DNA from: Betaproteobacteria bacterium
GTDB lineage: Bacteria > Pseudomonadota > Gammaproteobacteria > Burkholderiales > Rhodocyclaceae
Direction of reading: 5' to 3'
DNA: 63,279 nt
Assembly: GCA_016194935.1 (NCBI GenBank)
Contig: JACQAO010000057.1
Span: forward strand, 1-63,279
How positions within the stretch are numbered: position 1 is the first letter of the stretch; each line of letters opens with the position of its first letter. The notes below the pieces were generated by a model. The model was not told the DNA's origin and did not search any database. It saw only the letters and a program-made list of their open reading frames with translations. Positions 1 to 8,901 of this stretch are shown here, piece after piece. The position numbers and the translations under genes are program-made.

Positions 1-210
1 AGTCTGTGCCAAAGTCCTCATCGCCTCGCCTCCCTTTCTCTACAAATAGGTGATCGTCTCGATAACGTCACTCTATCCAAGATCAAGGTCTGGCGGGGCT
101 CTTTCAATCTCTATACGATTTCAATCGCGGAACCCGGGTAATACTGAGCCTGCCGGGATAAACGCCAAGTGGTGTAAGATTATCGGTCAATATTGCACTG
201 GTACGAAGCC
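1..210. other. Upstream non-coding region, no gene seen
   Basis: No convincing ORF, RNA or mobile element is visible before gshA. The region must contain the gshA promoter if transcription starts locally, but I could not pick a -35/-10 pair with good spacing. The left neighbour lies outside the window. Confidence 0.4.
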
Positions 211-1569
211 ATGGTCCCTCATCTGAAAACCGCCCTCACCGGCCCGCTGCTCGAACTCGAGCGGCGCTTCCTCGACAACGACACCAAAATCGAGCAATGG
301 CTGCGCCTGGGCTGGCTGGAACACACGCCGCCGTTTTATACCTCGGTTGATTTGCGCAACGCCGGCTTCAAGCTGGCGCCGGTGGACACCAATCTGTTCC
401 CCGGCGGCTTCAATAATCTCAACCCGGCTTTCCTGCCGCTGTGCGTGCAGGCGAGCATGGCGGCTATCGAGAAAATCTGCCCCGAGGCAAAAAATCTGCT
501 GCTGGTGCCGGAGAATCACACCCGCAATCTGTTCTATTTGCAGAATGTGGCGCACCTGGCGAACATCCTGCATCACGCCGGACTCAATGTACGCATCGGT
601 TCGCTGCTGCCGGAGATTACCGCGCCGACCATACTGGATTTGCCGGACGGGCAAAAGCTGACGCTGGAGCCGCTCAAGCGTCTCGGCGCAGGTGGCCGCA
701 GGCTCGGCCTGGACGGCTTCGATCCCTGCGCGATCCTGCTCAACAATGATCTCTCTGCCGGTGTTCCTGCGCTGTTGCAGAATCTCCACGAGCAATACCT
801 GATTCCGCCGCTCCACGCCGGCTGGCATGTGCGGCGCAAGTCGCACCACTTCGCCGCTTACCGCGAGGTCGCCAACGATTTCGCGGAGGCCATCGGCATC
901 GATCCGTGGCTGATCGACCCCGGCTTCGAGGTGTGCGGCAAGGTGAATTTTCACGAGCGTTCGGGCGAAGAATGCCTGGCTGCCAATGTCGACTCCCTGC
1001 TGTTCCGCATGCGCGCCAAGTACCAGGAGTACGGCGTCAAGGAAGCGCCTTTCGTCATCGTCAAGGCCGACGCCGGTACTTATGGCATGGGCATCATGAC
1101 GGTGAAGGACGCCAGCGAAGTGAAAGGCCTCAATCGCAAACAGCGCAACAAGATGGCGGTGGGCAAGGAGGGCGTGCAAGTCACCGAGGTGATCATCCAG
1201 GAAGGCGTGCCGACGTTCGAGACGGTGGACGAAGGCGTCGCCGAGCCGGTGGTGTATATGATCGACCGCTATGTGGTGGGCGGCTTTTACCGCGTCAATA
1301 CCAGCCGTGGCCGCGACGAGAACCTCAATGCCCCCGGCATGAGCTTCAAGCCGCTGGCCTTCGATACCGGTTGCTGCCTGCCTGACCGCAGCCGCGCGCC
1401 GGACGCGCCGCCCAACCGTTTCTACGCCTATGGCGTGGTGGGGCGCCTGGCGATGTATGCGGCCGCGCTGGAACTGGAGCGCACCCATCCGGATGTGGCG
1501 GCAGTTGCGAATGTGGCGGCGAGTGTGGCGACGAATGCGAATGCAGGTCAGGCGACCGCTACTGCATGA
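211..1569 (+). CDS. gshA: Glutamate--cysteine ligase (Acidithiobacillus/betaproteobacterial type)
   Basis: Catalyses ATP-dependent joining of L-glutamate and L-cysteine to gamma-glutamylcysteine, the first step of cytosolic glutathione synthesis. The protein is about 452 residues. It carries family-typical stretches such as VDTNLFPGGFNNLN near the N-terminus and VIVKADAGTYGMGIMTVKD in the middle, an ATP-grasp-like core quite unlike E. coli GshA. An in-frame TTG at 193 would add six residues; I prefer ATG 211 because the family usually begins just before the LKTAL-like segment, but no strong ribosome binding site decides this. The C-terminal tail is a low-complexity Ala/Val/Asn run. gshB follows 175 bp downstream on the same strand, supporting a glutathione operon. 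Confidence 0.93.
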   Translation: MVPHLKTALTGPLLELERRFLDNDTKIEQWLRLGWLEHTPPFYTSVDLRNAGFKLAPVDTNLFPGGFNNLNPAFLPLCVQASMAAIEKICPEAKNLLLVPENHTRNLFYLQNVAHLANILHHAGLNVRIGSLLPEITAPTILDLPDGQKLTLEPLKRLGAGGRRLGLDGFDPCAILLNNDLSAGVPALLQNLHEQYLIPPLHAGWHVRRKSHHFAAYREVANDFAEAIGIDPWLIDPGFEVCGKVNFHERSGEECLAANVDSLLFRMRAKYQEYGVKEAPFVIVKADAGTYGMGIMTVKDASEVKGLNRKQRNKMAVGKEGVQVTEVIIQEGVPTFETVDEGVAEPVVYMIDRYVVGGFYRVNTSRGRDENLNAPGMSFKPLAFDTGCCLPDRSRAPDAPPNRFYAYGVVGRLAMYAAALELERTHPDVAAVANVAASVATNANAGQATATA

Positions 1570-1744
1570 GAGCGCCGCCGTCGAGCCGCCTCAAGGCGGG
1601 GCAGCCAAAAACATGCGAGCATCGTGAGCCGCAGTCACCCCCTTCCCCGGGGCTCGGGTGGGAATTCGCGGAGCACTGCTCCGCGCCACACGAGCGGGAC
1701 GGCTGTGTAAAGCCGTTCTTGGGACGGGGGATGGGGGGTAGGCA
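1570..1744. repeat. Hairpin-rich gshA-gshB spacer
   Basis: This 175-bp spacer holds at least three short perfect inverted repeats: CCGCC/GGCGG at 1586-1599, CGCGGAGC/GCTCCGCG at 1667-1685, and ACGGCT/AGCCGT near 1698-1715. It ends in a purine-rich G run just before the gshB start. The density of small palindromes is unlike the tight gene junctions elsewhere and suggests a dispersed intergenic repeat unit or an RNA structure modulating gshB. No ORF of substance is present. Confidence 0.4.
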
Positions 1745-2689
1745 ATGAGACTCGCTTTCATTCTTGATCCGCTGGAGCACCTCAAGGCTTACAAGGACAG
1801 CAGTGTCGCCATGATGCGCGAGGCGCAGCGGCGCGGTCATGCGGTGTTCGCCATCCAGCGCGCGGCGCTGGTGCTGCGTGACGGCATGGTGAGCGCCGCA
1901 GCCGCGCGGCTGGAACTGCTGGCCGGGGATGCGCCGTGGTGCGCGCCGGGAGAACCTGAACTGCAACCGTTGAACGCCTTCGACGCGGTGCTGATGCGCC
2001 AGGATCCGCCTTTCGACGCCGAGTATGTCACCGCCACCTGGCTGCTGGAACGCGCCGAAGCCGGCGGCGCGCGGATTTTCAACCGGCCTCGGGCGATCCG
2101 CGATCACAACGAGAAGATTGCGATTGCCGAATTCCCGCAGTTCACCGCGACCACCCTGGTAGCGCGTGATGCCGCCGACATTCAGGCTTTCATCGACGAG
2201 TTGGGTGATGTGATCCTCAAGCCGCTCGACGGCATGGGCGGCAGCTCGATCTTTCGGGTGCGCCGCGACGACCCCAACCGCAATGTCATCGTCGAGACGC
2301 TCGCTGCGCACGGCAGCCGCAGCATCATGGCACAGCGCTACCTGCCGCAGATTGCCCAGGGCGACAAACGCATTCTGCTGATTGCCGGCCAGGCCGTGCC
2401 GTATTGTCTGGCGCGCATTCCCAAGCCCGGCGAAAGCCGCGGCAACCTCGCCGCCGGCGGCACCGGTGTAGCGCAACCGCTGTCGCCGCGCGACCGCGAA
2501 ATTGCGGAAACACTCGGCCCGATACTGGCCGCGCGCGGCCTGCTGCTGGTGGGCCTGGATGTGATCGGCGATTGCCTCACCGAGATCAACGTCACCAGCC
2601 CCACCTGCTTCGTCGAGATCACCCGGCAAAGCGGCTGCGATGTAGCGGCGTTATTCATTGATGCCCTGGAGAGTGCAGTGCTGCGTTAG
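1745..2689 (+). CDS. gshB: Glutathione synthetase
   Basis: Adds glycine to gamma-glutamylcysteine using ATP, completing glutathione. The 314-residue product matches the usual prokaryotic GshB length. The N-terminal substrate domain begins MRLAFILDPLEHLKAYKDSS. The ATP-grasp region shows ILKPLDGMGGSSIFRV at about residues 157-171. The C-terminal metal-binding segment TEINVTSPT closes the active site. It starts at ATG 1745 following a G-rich sequence. Its position after gshA fits a two-gene pathway unit separated by a repeat-like spacer. Confidence 0.96.
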   Translation: MRLAFILDPLEHLKAYKDSSVAMMREAQRRGHAVFAIQRAALVLRDGMVSAAAARLELLAGDAPWCAPGEPELQPLNAFDAVLMRQDPPFDAEYVTATWLLERAEAGGARIFNRPRAIRDHNEKIAIAEFPQFTATTLVARDAADIQAFIDELGDVILKPLDGMGGSSIFRVRRDDPNRNVIVETLAAHGSRSIMAQRYLPQIAQGDKRILLIAGQAVPYCLARIPKPGESRGNLAAGGTGVAQPLSPRDREIAETLGPILAARGLLLVGLDVIGDCLTEINVTSPTCFVEITRQSGCDVAALFIDALESAVLR

Positions 2690-2758
2690 ACGTGGCTGCA
2701 CGGCGGGTTACAATGCCCCTTGCGGCATAAATCAACCATGCTTTTTTGATATATCGAC

Positions 2759-3148
2759 ATGATAGGATTATTCCTGCTCACCCACAGCAGTCTTGGCGAG
2801 TCGCTGATCCAGTGCGCTTGCCATGTGCTCAACCATCGTCCGCGACTGATCGCCCAGCTCGGCGTTGCCGCACAGGACGATCCGCTCGACGCGCTGCCGC
2901 TGGCGCAAGAGATGCTGAAACTGGTCGATGGCGGCGCAGGGGTGTTGATCCTCACCGACATATTCGGCGCCACGCCTTCCAATATCGCGCAGAAACTGCT
3001 GGCGCCGGGACGCATCGAAGGGGTGTCCGGAGTCAACCTGCCGATGCTGCTGCGCGCTCTCAACAACCGTGAGAAAGATATGAAACACCTGGTTTCCAAG
3101 ACCATCGGCGGGGGCCGCGACGGTGTCATCAACATGCTCAAGCATTAG
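2759..3148 (+). CDS. PTS EIIA component, mannose (Man) family
   Basis: A 129-residue single-domain EIIA of the mannose/fructose superfamily. The phosphorylatable histidine is His9 in MIGLFLLTHSSLGESL, and the DIFGATPSN motif after the core strands is typical of EIIA-Man. It would accept phosphate from HPr-His15. No EIIB, EIIC or EIID gene is nearby, so in betaproteobacteria this type is regarded as regulatory rather than sugar-transporting. The stop codon TAG (3146-3148) is partly made by the first base of an inverted-repeat element. A possible -10 (TACAAT at 2709-2714) lies upstream, with only a poor -35. Confidence 0.92.
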   Translation: MIGLFLLTHSSLGESLIQCACHVLNHRPRLIAQLGVAAQDDPLDALPLAQEMLKLVDGGAGVLILTDIFGATPSNIAQKLLAPGRIEGVSGVNLPMLLRALNNREKDMKHLVSKTIGGGRDGVINMLKH

Positions 3149-3414
3149 AGCCTATCTGTGAGTAATCCAGCCCTGCGCCAAGGCCGATTTGAGATGCAGC
3201 CCGCGAAGCAAGACGCGCGGCGGTGTAATCACCGTAAGCGGCTTGCGCCAAAGGGATGCGCTCAAATCGGCCTTGGCCCGAAGGGTTGCAGCGAATCCGC
3301 GCGTCTGCTGCGTTACGAGCCTTGCCCAATGATGTACATTGGGCGGCGGCTCGCGCCTTGCATCCATCACGGATACGCTGCAACGCAGGGCTGGATTACT
3401 CACAGATAGGCTCT
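3147..3414. mobile_element. MITE-like element with 31-bp terminal inverted repeats
   Basis: Positions 3147-3177 and 3384-3414 are a perfect 31-bp inverted repeat, with outer ends reading GAGCCTATCTGTG inward. The flanks read TTA at 3145-3147 and at 3414-3416, consistent with a 3-bp TTA target duplication overlapping the repeat ends. A nested 15-bp perfect inverted repeat lies at 3179-3193 and 3261-3275. A hairpin around CCCAATGATGTACATTGGG lies near 3326-3345. There is no transposase ORF. The GAG-type ends and a TNA-like duplication recall IS5-family non-autonomous elements, but this assignment is inference. It separates the EIIA gene from ptsH and its right end supplies the ptsH leader. Confidence 0.75.
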
Positions 3415-3420
3415 TACACC

Positions 3421-3690
3421 ATGCCGAAAATCGAAATCGAAATTCTCAACAAGCTGGGCCTGCATGCGCGCGCCTCGGCCAAGCTCACCCAGCTTGCCGG
3501 CAGCTTTCCCTGCGAGGTCTGGATGGAACGCAACCAGCGCCGCATCAATGCCAAAAGCATCATGGGGGTGATGATGCTGGCCGCCGGCAAAGGCGCGAAA
3601 GTCACCATCGAGACCGAAGGCGAACGCGCCGATGAGGCGCTGCAAGCCCTGCTGGCCTTGATCGCCGACAAGTTCGGGGAAGGGGAATAA
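3421..3690 (+). CDS. ptsH: Phosphocarrier protein HPr
   Basis: Small cytosolic phosphocarrier between EI and EIIA. The 89-residue protein shows the active-site context LGLHARASAK with His15, and INAKSIMGVMML with Ser46, the site that HPr kinase would modify. ATG 3421 gives the standard HPr N-terminus; longer in-frame starts would read through the repeat element and are rejected. The start is only 7 bp after the element's right end, so the ribosome-binding region, perhaps AGG at 3408-3410, is inside the repeat. ptsI follows after 3 bp. Confidence 0.95.
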   Translation: MPKIEIEILNKLGLHARASAKLTQLAGSFPCEVWMERNQRRINAKSIMGVMMLAAGKGAKVTIETEGERADEALQALLALIADKFGEGE

Positions 3691-3693
3691 AGC

Positions 3694-5463
3694 GTGAGCT
3701 TCGCCCTGCACGGCTTCGCTGTTTCGCCGGGCATCGCCATCGGCCATGCCCACCTGGTTTCGCACGCCACCCTGGAAGTGGCGCAGTACCAGGTGCGCGA
3801 GCGCGAGGTCGAGGCTGAGCTGGTGCGTTTCGACAACGCGCTGGCGACAGTGCGGGATGAGCTGGCCCAGCTCAGAATCGAAGCCGAAGCTTCGCCCGGC
3901 GCCGCCGCCGAGCTTTCCGCTTTTGTTGATTTGCAGGCGATGTTTCTGGTCGATCCGCTGCTGGCCGGCGCGCCGCGCACCCTGATCCAGGAGCGCCGCT
4001 GCAACGCCGAATGGGCGCTGGTGCAACAGATGGAGCATCTGGTGGCGCGCTTCGACGAGATGGACGACGCCTATCTACGTGAGCGCAAGCAGGACATCGT
4101 GCAGGTGGTGGAGCGCGTCCTCAAGGTGCTGCTCGGCAAGACGCGCAAGATTGTGCGGCGCAAAGGCGCAGGCGTCGGGGCTGGGGCCACCGAGGACGAC
4201 CTGATTATCGTCGCCCACGACTTGTCGCCGGCAGACACCATCCAGTTCAAGCAACTCAAGATCGGCGGCTTTGTCACCGACCTGGGCGGCGCCACCTCGC
4301 ACACCGCCATCGTCGCGCGCAGTCTGGCAATTCCGGCGATTGTCGGCCTGCACCATGCACGGCCGCTGCTGCGCGACGACGATCTGCTGATCATCGACGG
4401 CACGCGCGGCGTGCTGATCGTCAACCCCGATGCGCGGGTGCTGGAAGAATACCGTCTGCGCCAGAGCGGGCTGGAGATCGAACGCAACAAGCTCAAGCGC
4501 CTCAAGACGGCGCGCGCGGTAACGCTCGATGGCGCGGACATCTCGCTGCTCGCCAACATCGAGCTGCCGCAGGATATCGACAAGGTGCGTGAAGTCGATG
4601 CCGGCGGCATCGGCCTGTTCCGCACCGAATTTCTTTTCATGAACCGCGACGAGCTGCCCGGCGAGGACGAGCAGTTCGAGGCTTACCGCTCGGTGGTGAA
4701 GGCGCTGCCGGGCAAGCCGGTCACCATCCGCAGCCTCGACATCGGCGCGGATAAACAGGCGCGCGCACTGCGCAACCTGGGCGGGACGGAACGGATGGAG
4801 CCGAATCCGGCGCTGGGCCTGCGCGCGATTCGCTACTGCCTGTCGGCGCCAAGAATTTTCCTGGCCCAGTTGCGCGCCATTCTGCGTGCCGCGCACTACG
4901 GCGAAATCCGCCTGCTGATTCCCATGCTGGCGCATGCTCACGAGATTGAACAGACGCTGGCGATGGTGGCGCTGGCCAAGACGCAGTTGCGCGAGAGCCG
5001 GATCAAGTTTGACGAGAACATCAAGGTCGGCGGAATGATCGAAATTCCTGCAGCGGCGCTGGCGCTGGGGCCGTTCCTGAAGCGCCTGGATTTTCTCTCC
5101 ATCGGCACCAACGACCTGATCCAGTACACCCTGGCGATCGACCGTACCGACGAGGCCGTCGCCCATCTCTACGATCCACTGCATCCGGCGGTGCTGCAAC
5201 TGGTGGCGCAGACCATCGAGCGCGGCACGCGGGCGGGCCTGCCGGTGGCGGTATGCGGCGAAATGGCCGGTGACGCTAGTTTGACGCGCTTGCTGCTGGG
5301 CATGGGGCTGCGCGAATTTTCCATGCATCCGTCGCAACTGCTCGAGGTCAAGCAGCAAATCCTGCGCAGCGATGCTTCGCGTCTGCGCGCCAAGACCTCC
5401 CGCCTGTTGCGTTGCGATGAATCGGTGCGGGTGCGCGAGCAACTCGCCGCACTGGAGGACTAA
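3694..5463 (+). CDS. ptsI: PTS enzyme I (phosphoenolpyruvate--protein phosphotransferase)
   Basis: Autophosphorylates from PEP and passes phosphate to HPr. At 589 residues it is of normal length. The swivelling phosphohistidine domain has [13 protein letters not shown] with His203. The PEP-binding barrel has [30 protein letters not shown] and [10 protein letters not shown], which includes the catalytic cysteine. The start is GTG 3694, 3 bp after the ptsH stop. Together with EIIA-Man, HPr, HprK and PtsN in this window it completes a phosphorelay with no sugar permease. The downstream metX begins 4 bp after its stop, so they are probably co-transcribed. Confidence 0.96.
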   Translation: MSFALHGFAVSPGIAIGHAHLVSHATLEVAQYQVREREVEAELVRFDNALATVRDELAQLRIEAEASPGAAAELSAFVDLQAMFLVDPLLAGAPRTLIQERRCNAEWALVQQMEHLVARFDEMDDAYLRERKQDIVQVVERVLKVLLGKTRKIVRRKGAGVGAGATEDDLIIVAHDLSPADTIQFKQLKIGGFVTDLGGATSHTAIVARSLAIPAIVGLHHARPLLRDDDLLIIDGTRGVLIVNPDARVLEEYRLRQSGLEIERNKLKRLKTARAVTLDGADISLLANIELPQDIDKVREVDAGGIGLFRTEFLFMNRDELPGEDEQFEAYRSVVKALPGKPVTIRSLDIGADKQARALRNLGGTERMEPNPALGLRAIRYCLSAPRIFLAQLRAILRAAHYGEIRLLIPMLAHAHEIEQTLAMVALAKTQLRESRIKFDENIKVGGMIEIPAAALALGPFLKRLDFLSIGTNDLIQYTLAIDRTDEAVAHLYDPLHPAVLQLVAQTIERGTRAGLPVAVCGEMAGDASLTRLLLGMGLREFSMHPSQLLEVKQQILRSDASRLRAKTSRLLRCDESVRVREQLAALED

Positions 5464-5467
5464 AGCG

Positions 5468-6604
5468 GTGAAGACGAAAGTCAGCAGCGTAGGCACGGTG
5501 GCGGCACAAAGTGCACGCTTCGATACGCCGCTCGCCTTGAAGAGCGGCGCGGTGTTGCCGGCCTGCGAACTGGTCTTTGAAACCTACGGGACGCTCAACG
5601 CGGCAAAATCCAACGCCATCCTGGTCTGCCACGCCTTGTCCGGCCACCATCACGTCGCAGGCACTTACGCCGACCAGCCGAAGAACCTCGGCTGGTGGGA
5701 CAACCTCATCGGCCCCGGTCGACCACTCGACACCGGACGATTTTTCGTCGTCGGCGTCAACAACCTCGGCGGCTGCCACGGCTCGACAGGGCCGTCATCA
5801 AACAATCCCGCCACCGGCAAACCCTGGGGGGCGGATTTCCCCGTGGTCACGGTGGAAGACTGGGTGCAGGCGCAAGCGCGGCTGGCCGACCACCTCGGCA
5901 TCGACGCCTGGGCGGCGGTGATCGGCGGCAGCCTCGGCGGCATGCAGGCGATGCAATGGGCCATCGACCTGCCGCAGCGCATCCGTCATGCCCTGGTGAT
6001 CGCCGCCGCACCCAAGCTCACCGCGCAGAATATCGCCTTCAACGATGTCGCGCGGCAGGCCATCCTGACTGACCCGGATTTTCACGGCGGACATTTCTAT
6101 GAGCACCAGACGACGCCTCAGCGCGGCTTGCGGCTGGCGCGCATGCTCGGCCACATTACCTATCTTTCCGATGACCAGATGGGGGAGAAGTTTGGTCGCG
6201 CACTGCGAAACAAGGAGGGTGGCCTGGGCTACGGTTACGGCGTGGAATTCGAGGTCGAGTCTTATCTGCGTTCGCAAGGCGACAAATTCGCCGGTTACTT
6301 TGACGCCAATACTTACCTGTTGATGACCAAGTCGCTTGACTATTTTGATCCTGCGCACCGTTGCGGCGGCGACCTGGCCGCTGCGTTGAAACCGGCGCTG
6401 GCAAAGTTCCTGGTGATTTCCTTCACCACCGATTGGCGCTTCGCACCGGCGCGTTCGCGCGAGATCGTCAACGCGCTGCTGAAAAACGACCAGAACGTCA
6501 GCTACGCCGAGATCGCCAGCGACTACGGGCATGACTCTTTTCTCCTGGAAGGCGCTCACTACCATGCCGTCCTGAGTGCCTACTTGAAGCGGGTGAAGCT
6601 ATGA
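5468..6604 (+). CDS. metX: Homoserine O-acyltransferase MetX (acetyl- or succinyl-)
   Basis: Activates homoserine by O-acylation at the start of methionine synthesis. It is an alpha/beta hydrolase-fold protein of 378 residues. Visible motifs are the nucleophile elbow [12 protein letters not shown], an aspartate in [10 protein letters not shown], and the catalytic histidine in [10 protein letters not shown]. Acetyl versus succinyl specificity cannot be read reliably; many proteobacterial MetX proteins use succinyl-CoA. GTG 5468, 4 bp after ptsI, gives the expected N-terminus; an earlier in-frame ATG at 5372 lies inside ptsI and is unlikely. Its stop overlaps metW by four bases (ATGA). Confidence 0.94.
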   Translation: MKTKVSSVGTVAAQSARFDTPLALKSGAVLPACELVFETYGTLNAAKSNAILVCHALSGHHHVAGTYADQPKNLGWWDNLIGPGRPLDTGRFFVVGVNNLGGCHGSTGPSSNNPATGKPWGADFPVVTVEDWVQAQARLADHLGIDAWAAVIGGSLGGMQAMQWAIDLPQRIRHALVIAAAPKLTAQNIAFNDVARQAILTDPDFHGGHFYEHQTTPQRGLRLARMLGHITYLSDDQMGEKFGRALRNKEGGLGYGYGVEFEVESYLRSQGDKFAGYFDANTYLLMTKSLDYFDPAHRCGGDLAAALKPALAKFLVISFTTDWRFAPARSREIVNALLKNDQNVSYAEIASDYGHDSFLLEGAHYHAVLSAYLKRVKL

Positions 6605-7197
6605 GCCACCGGCTTGGCAGACCCGATTTCGAAGTCATCGCCGGCTGGGTGCAGCCCGGCGAGCGGGTGCTCGACCTCGGCTGCGGCGACGGCGCACTGC
6701 TCAAGCTGCTGATCGAGACGCGCGGCGCGCGCGGCTACGGCGTCGACATCGACGACGCCAACGTGCTGGCCGCCATCAACAACGGCATTAACGTGATCCA
6801 GGGCAACCTCGATACCGGCCTGGCCGGTTTCGTCGATGGCGCTTTCGACCATGTGGTGCTGTCGCGCACTTTGCAGACGGTGCGCCACACCCAGGAAATC
6901 CTGACGGCGATGCTGCGCGTGGGGCGCGAAGCGGTGGTGTCCTTCCCCAACTTCGGCTACTGGAAGAACCGTGCGGCGGTTCTCAATGGCCGCATGCCGG
7001 TATCCGACGACCTGCCCTATGCGTGGTACGACACGCCGAATGTGCGGTTTTTCACCATGCTGGACTTCGAAGCGTTGTGCGCAGAAATGAACATTCGGGT
7101 GCGCGAGCGGCAGGTACTCGACGAGCAGGGGCAGCTCGTCATCGAGGAGCACAACTTCCTCGGCAGCCTCGCCGTGTATCGCATTACCAAGGGCTAA
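6601..7197 (+). CDS. metW: MetW, methionine biosynthesis methyltransferase-like protein
   Basis: A 198-residue class I SAM-fold protein with the nucleotide-binding signature [12 protein letters not shown] near residues 24-35 and the segment [12 protein letters not shown]. MetW is almost always fused or paired with MetX in proteobacteria and is thought to assist homoserine acylation, although its chemical role is not settled. The start codon overlaps the metX stop, indicating translational coupling. Confidence 0.93.
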   Translation: MSHRLGRPDFEVIAGWVQPGERVLDLGCGDGALLKLLIETRGARGYGVDIDDANVLAAINNGINVIQGNLDTGLAGFVDGAFDHVVLSRTLQTVRHTQEILTAMLRVGREAVVSFPNFGYWKNRAAVLNGRMPVSDDLPYAWYDTPNVRFFTMLDFEALCAEMNIRVRERQVLDEQGQLVIEEHNFLGSLAVYRITKG

Positions 7198-7200
7198 AGC

Positions 7201-8469
7201 TTGAATTCTCCCGACTGGTTGCGCGTGCTGCTGACGCGGCGCATGTTGATCTGCGTGTTCACCGGCTTCTCTTCCGGTCTGCCGCTGTTCCTGCTGTTGA
7301 ACCTGCTGCCAGCCTGGCTGTTCAGCGAGGGCATCAGCCTGCGGGAAATCGGCGCCATGACGCTGATCCAGTTGCCCTACACCTGGAAATTCCTCTGGTC
7401 GCCGCTGCTCGACCGTTACGCGCTGCCCGGTTTTGGCCGGCGGCGCGGCTGGATGCTGCTGACCCAGATCGGTTTGCTGTTCACCATCGGCAGCATCGGC
7501 ATGCTTTCGCCGCGCCTCGACCTGAGCCAGATCGTACTGCTGGCGCTGTTGCTGACCTTCCTCTCGGCGACCCAGGATATCGCCATCGACGCCTTTCGCC
7601 GGGAGATCCTCAGTGATGCCGAGCTGGGCCTGGGTACTTCGGTGCATGTCAATGCCTACCGCATCTCCGGCCTGGTTCCGGGGTCGCTGGCGCTGGTCCT
7701 GGCCGACCACCTGCCCTGGGCGCAGGTGTTCTGGATCACCGCCCTGTTCATGTTGCCCGGCATGGCGATGAGCTGGCGGGTGCAGGAACCGGTGATCGCC
7801 GCCGCCCGGCCCAGGACGCTGCGCGAGGCGGTAGTCGAACCTTTCAAGGAATTCATGGGCCGCGCCGGGGTGCGCGAGGCGCTGTTGATCCTGATTTTCA
7901 TTTTCTTCTACAAACTCGGCGACAGCCTGTGCACGGCGCTGGCAACCCCGTTTTATCTCAGCATGGGCTACACCAAGACACAGGTTGGCCTGGTCGCCAA
8001 GCATGCCATCCTCTGGCCAGCGGTGATCGGTGGACTGGTGGGCGGCTTGTGGATGGTGCGGCTGGGCATCAACCGCGCACTATGGCTGTTCGGCGTGGTG
8101 CAGGTGACTTCGATCTTCGGTTACGCCTGGCTGGCCTGGCTCGGCCCGCAGACCAGCATCGGCGCTACGCAACTCGTTAGCCTGGCCGGGGTCATCGGCT
8201 TCGAGGCGCTGGGTGTCGGCCTGGGCTCGGTGGCCTTCGTCGCCTACATCGCCCGCGCCACCCACCCGCTGTACACCGCGACACAGTTCGCCTTGTTCAC
8301 CAGCCTGGCTGCGGTGCCGCGCAGTTTCGTCAACGCTTCTGCCGGCTGGCTGGTGGAACAGTTGGGCTGGTTCGGCTTCTTCCTGCTGTGCGCGGCGTTG
8401 GCTGTGCCGGGCATGCTGCTGCTGTTTCGCGTTGCGCCGTGGCGCAAAAACAACACTCAAAAAGTTTAA
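7201..8469 (+). CDS. AmpG-family MFS transporter (muropeptide permease-like)
   Basis: A 422-residue inner-membrane MFS protein with about 12-14 hydrophobic segments. AmpG-like sequence appears as GFSSGLPLFLLLNLLPAWL in helix 1, YTWKFLWSPLLDRYALPGFG after helix 2, and ATQDIAIDAFRREIL. E. coli AmpG imports GlcNAc-anhydroMurNAc muropeptides for cell-wall recycling; substrate here is inferred from family only. The annotated start is TTG 7201, 3 bp after metW; ATG 7243 is an alternative that would lose part of the N-terminal segment. Same-strand spacing suggests read-through from metW. Confidence 0.85.
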   Translation: MNSPDWLRVLLTRRMLICVFTGFSSGLPLFLLLNLLPAWLFSEGISLREIGAMTLIQLPYTWKFLWSPLLDRYALPGFGRRRGWMLLTQIGLLFTIGSIGMLSPRLDLSQIVLLALLLTFLSATQDIAIDAFRREILSDAELGLGTSVHVNAYRISGLVPGSLALVLADHLPWAQVFWITALFMLPGMAMSWRVQEPVIAAARPRTLREAVVEPFKEFMGRAGVREALLILIFIFFYKLGDSLCTALATPFYLSMGYTKTQVGLVAKHAILWPAVIGGLVGGLWMVRLGINRALWLFGVVQVTSIFGYAWLAWLGPQTSIGATQLVSLAGVIGFEALGVGLGSVAFVAYIARATHPLYTATQFALFTSLAAVPRSFVNASAGWLVEQLGWFGFFLLCAALAVPGMLLLFRVAPWRKNNTQKV

Positions 8470-8545
8470 TCAGCTTCAATTCAACTTTTGTGCAGCTTGT
8501 CCGTTATGCTATTTACGCACTCGAAACAATTCGGGAGGCAGTGAA

Positions 8546-8752
8546 ATGGTGATCGTCATGAGCATGGATACGGGCAGGCGCATCGAGGATGAATTCGGTG
8601 CTTTCGAGGAACAGGTGCTGAACGCCGAATGGCAACCGGCGCCGCAAACCGGCTTGCAGACTGCTCTGCAAACCCCTGTGCGCCATCCTGAACGGCACGC
8701 GATGCCGGACGCAGACGCCTTCCTGCGTTCCGTCTATCTGTGCCAGGAATAA
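8546..8752 (+). CDS. Small hypothetical protein, 68 aa
   Basis: A strong ribosome binding site (GGGAGG at 8533-8538) precedes ATG 8546, the best reason to believe this short ORF. The product is soluble and acidic to neutral. It has a Gln/Ala/Pro/Thr-rich middle containing the repeated TGLQTALQT pattern and a C-terminus LRSVYLCQE. I recognise no domain. A weak sigma-70-like pair (TTGTGC at 8488, TATTTA at 8510, 16-bp spacer) lies upstream, so it may have its own promoter. A longer reading frame starting at 8213 overlaps the AmpG gene and is rejected. Confidence 0.6.
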   Translation: MVIVMSMDTGRRIEDEFGAFEEQVLNAEWQPAPQTGLQTALQTPVRHPERHAMPDADAFLRSVYLCQE

Positions 8753-8789
8753 GGAATAAGCGGCTAGTTTCTCCTCCGGACACTGAACC

Positions 8790-8810
8790 CCGCACCGAAC
8801 GGCGGTGCGG
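8790..8810. terminator. Hairpin between convergent genes
   Basis: CCGCACCG (8790-8797) pairs with CGGTGCGG (8803-8810) around a 5-base loop. It lies between the convergent 68-aa gene and midA, a natural place for a bidirectional terminator, but there is no clean T run next to the stem on either side. Confidence 0.4.
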
Positions 8811-8822
8811 ATGCTTGCACTT

Positions 8823-8862
8823 CTTTCGCTTCCTTCGCTTCCTTCGCTTCCTTCGCTTCCTT
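8823..8862. repeat. Tandem nonamer repeat (TTCGCTTCC)
   Basis: Four to five consecutive copies of the 9-bp unit TTCGCTTCC lie in the spacer between the convergent small gene and midA. No reading frame uses it. Perfect short tandem arrays like this can vary in copy number by slippage. Confidence 0.85.
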
Positions 8863-8901
8863 CACCCCCTCGCCATCCCCACCTGCTGAGCTGGTTCGCA
8901 G

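Noticed and set aside
187..1488. Long open frame on the minus strand opposite gshA (433 codons)
   Set aside because: It is Ala/Arg/His-rich, has no recognisable domain and lies fully antisense to gshA; a typical high-GC shadow.
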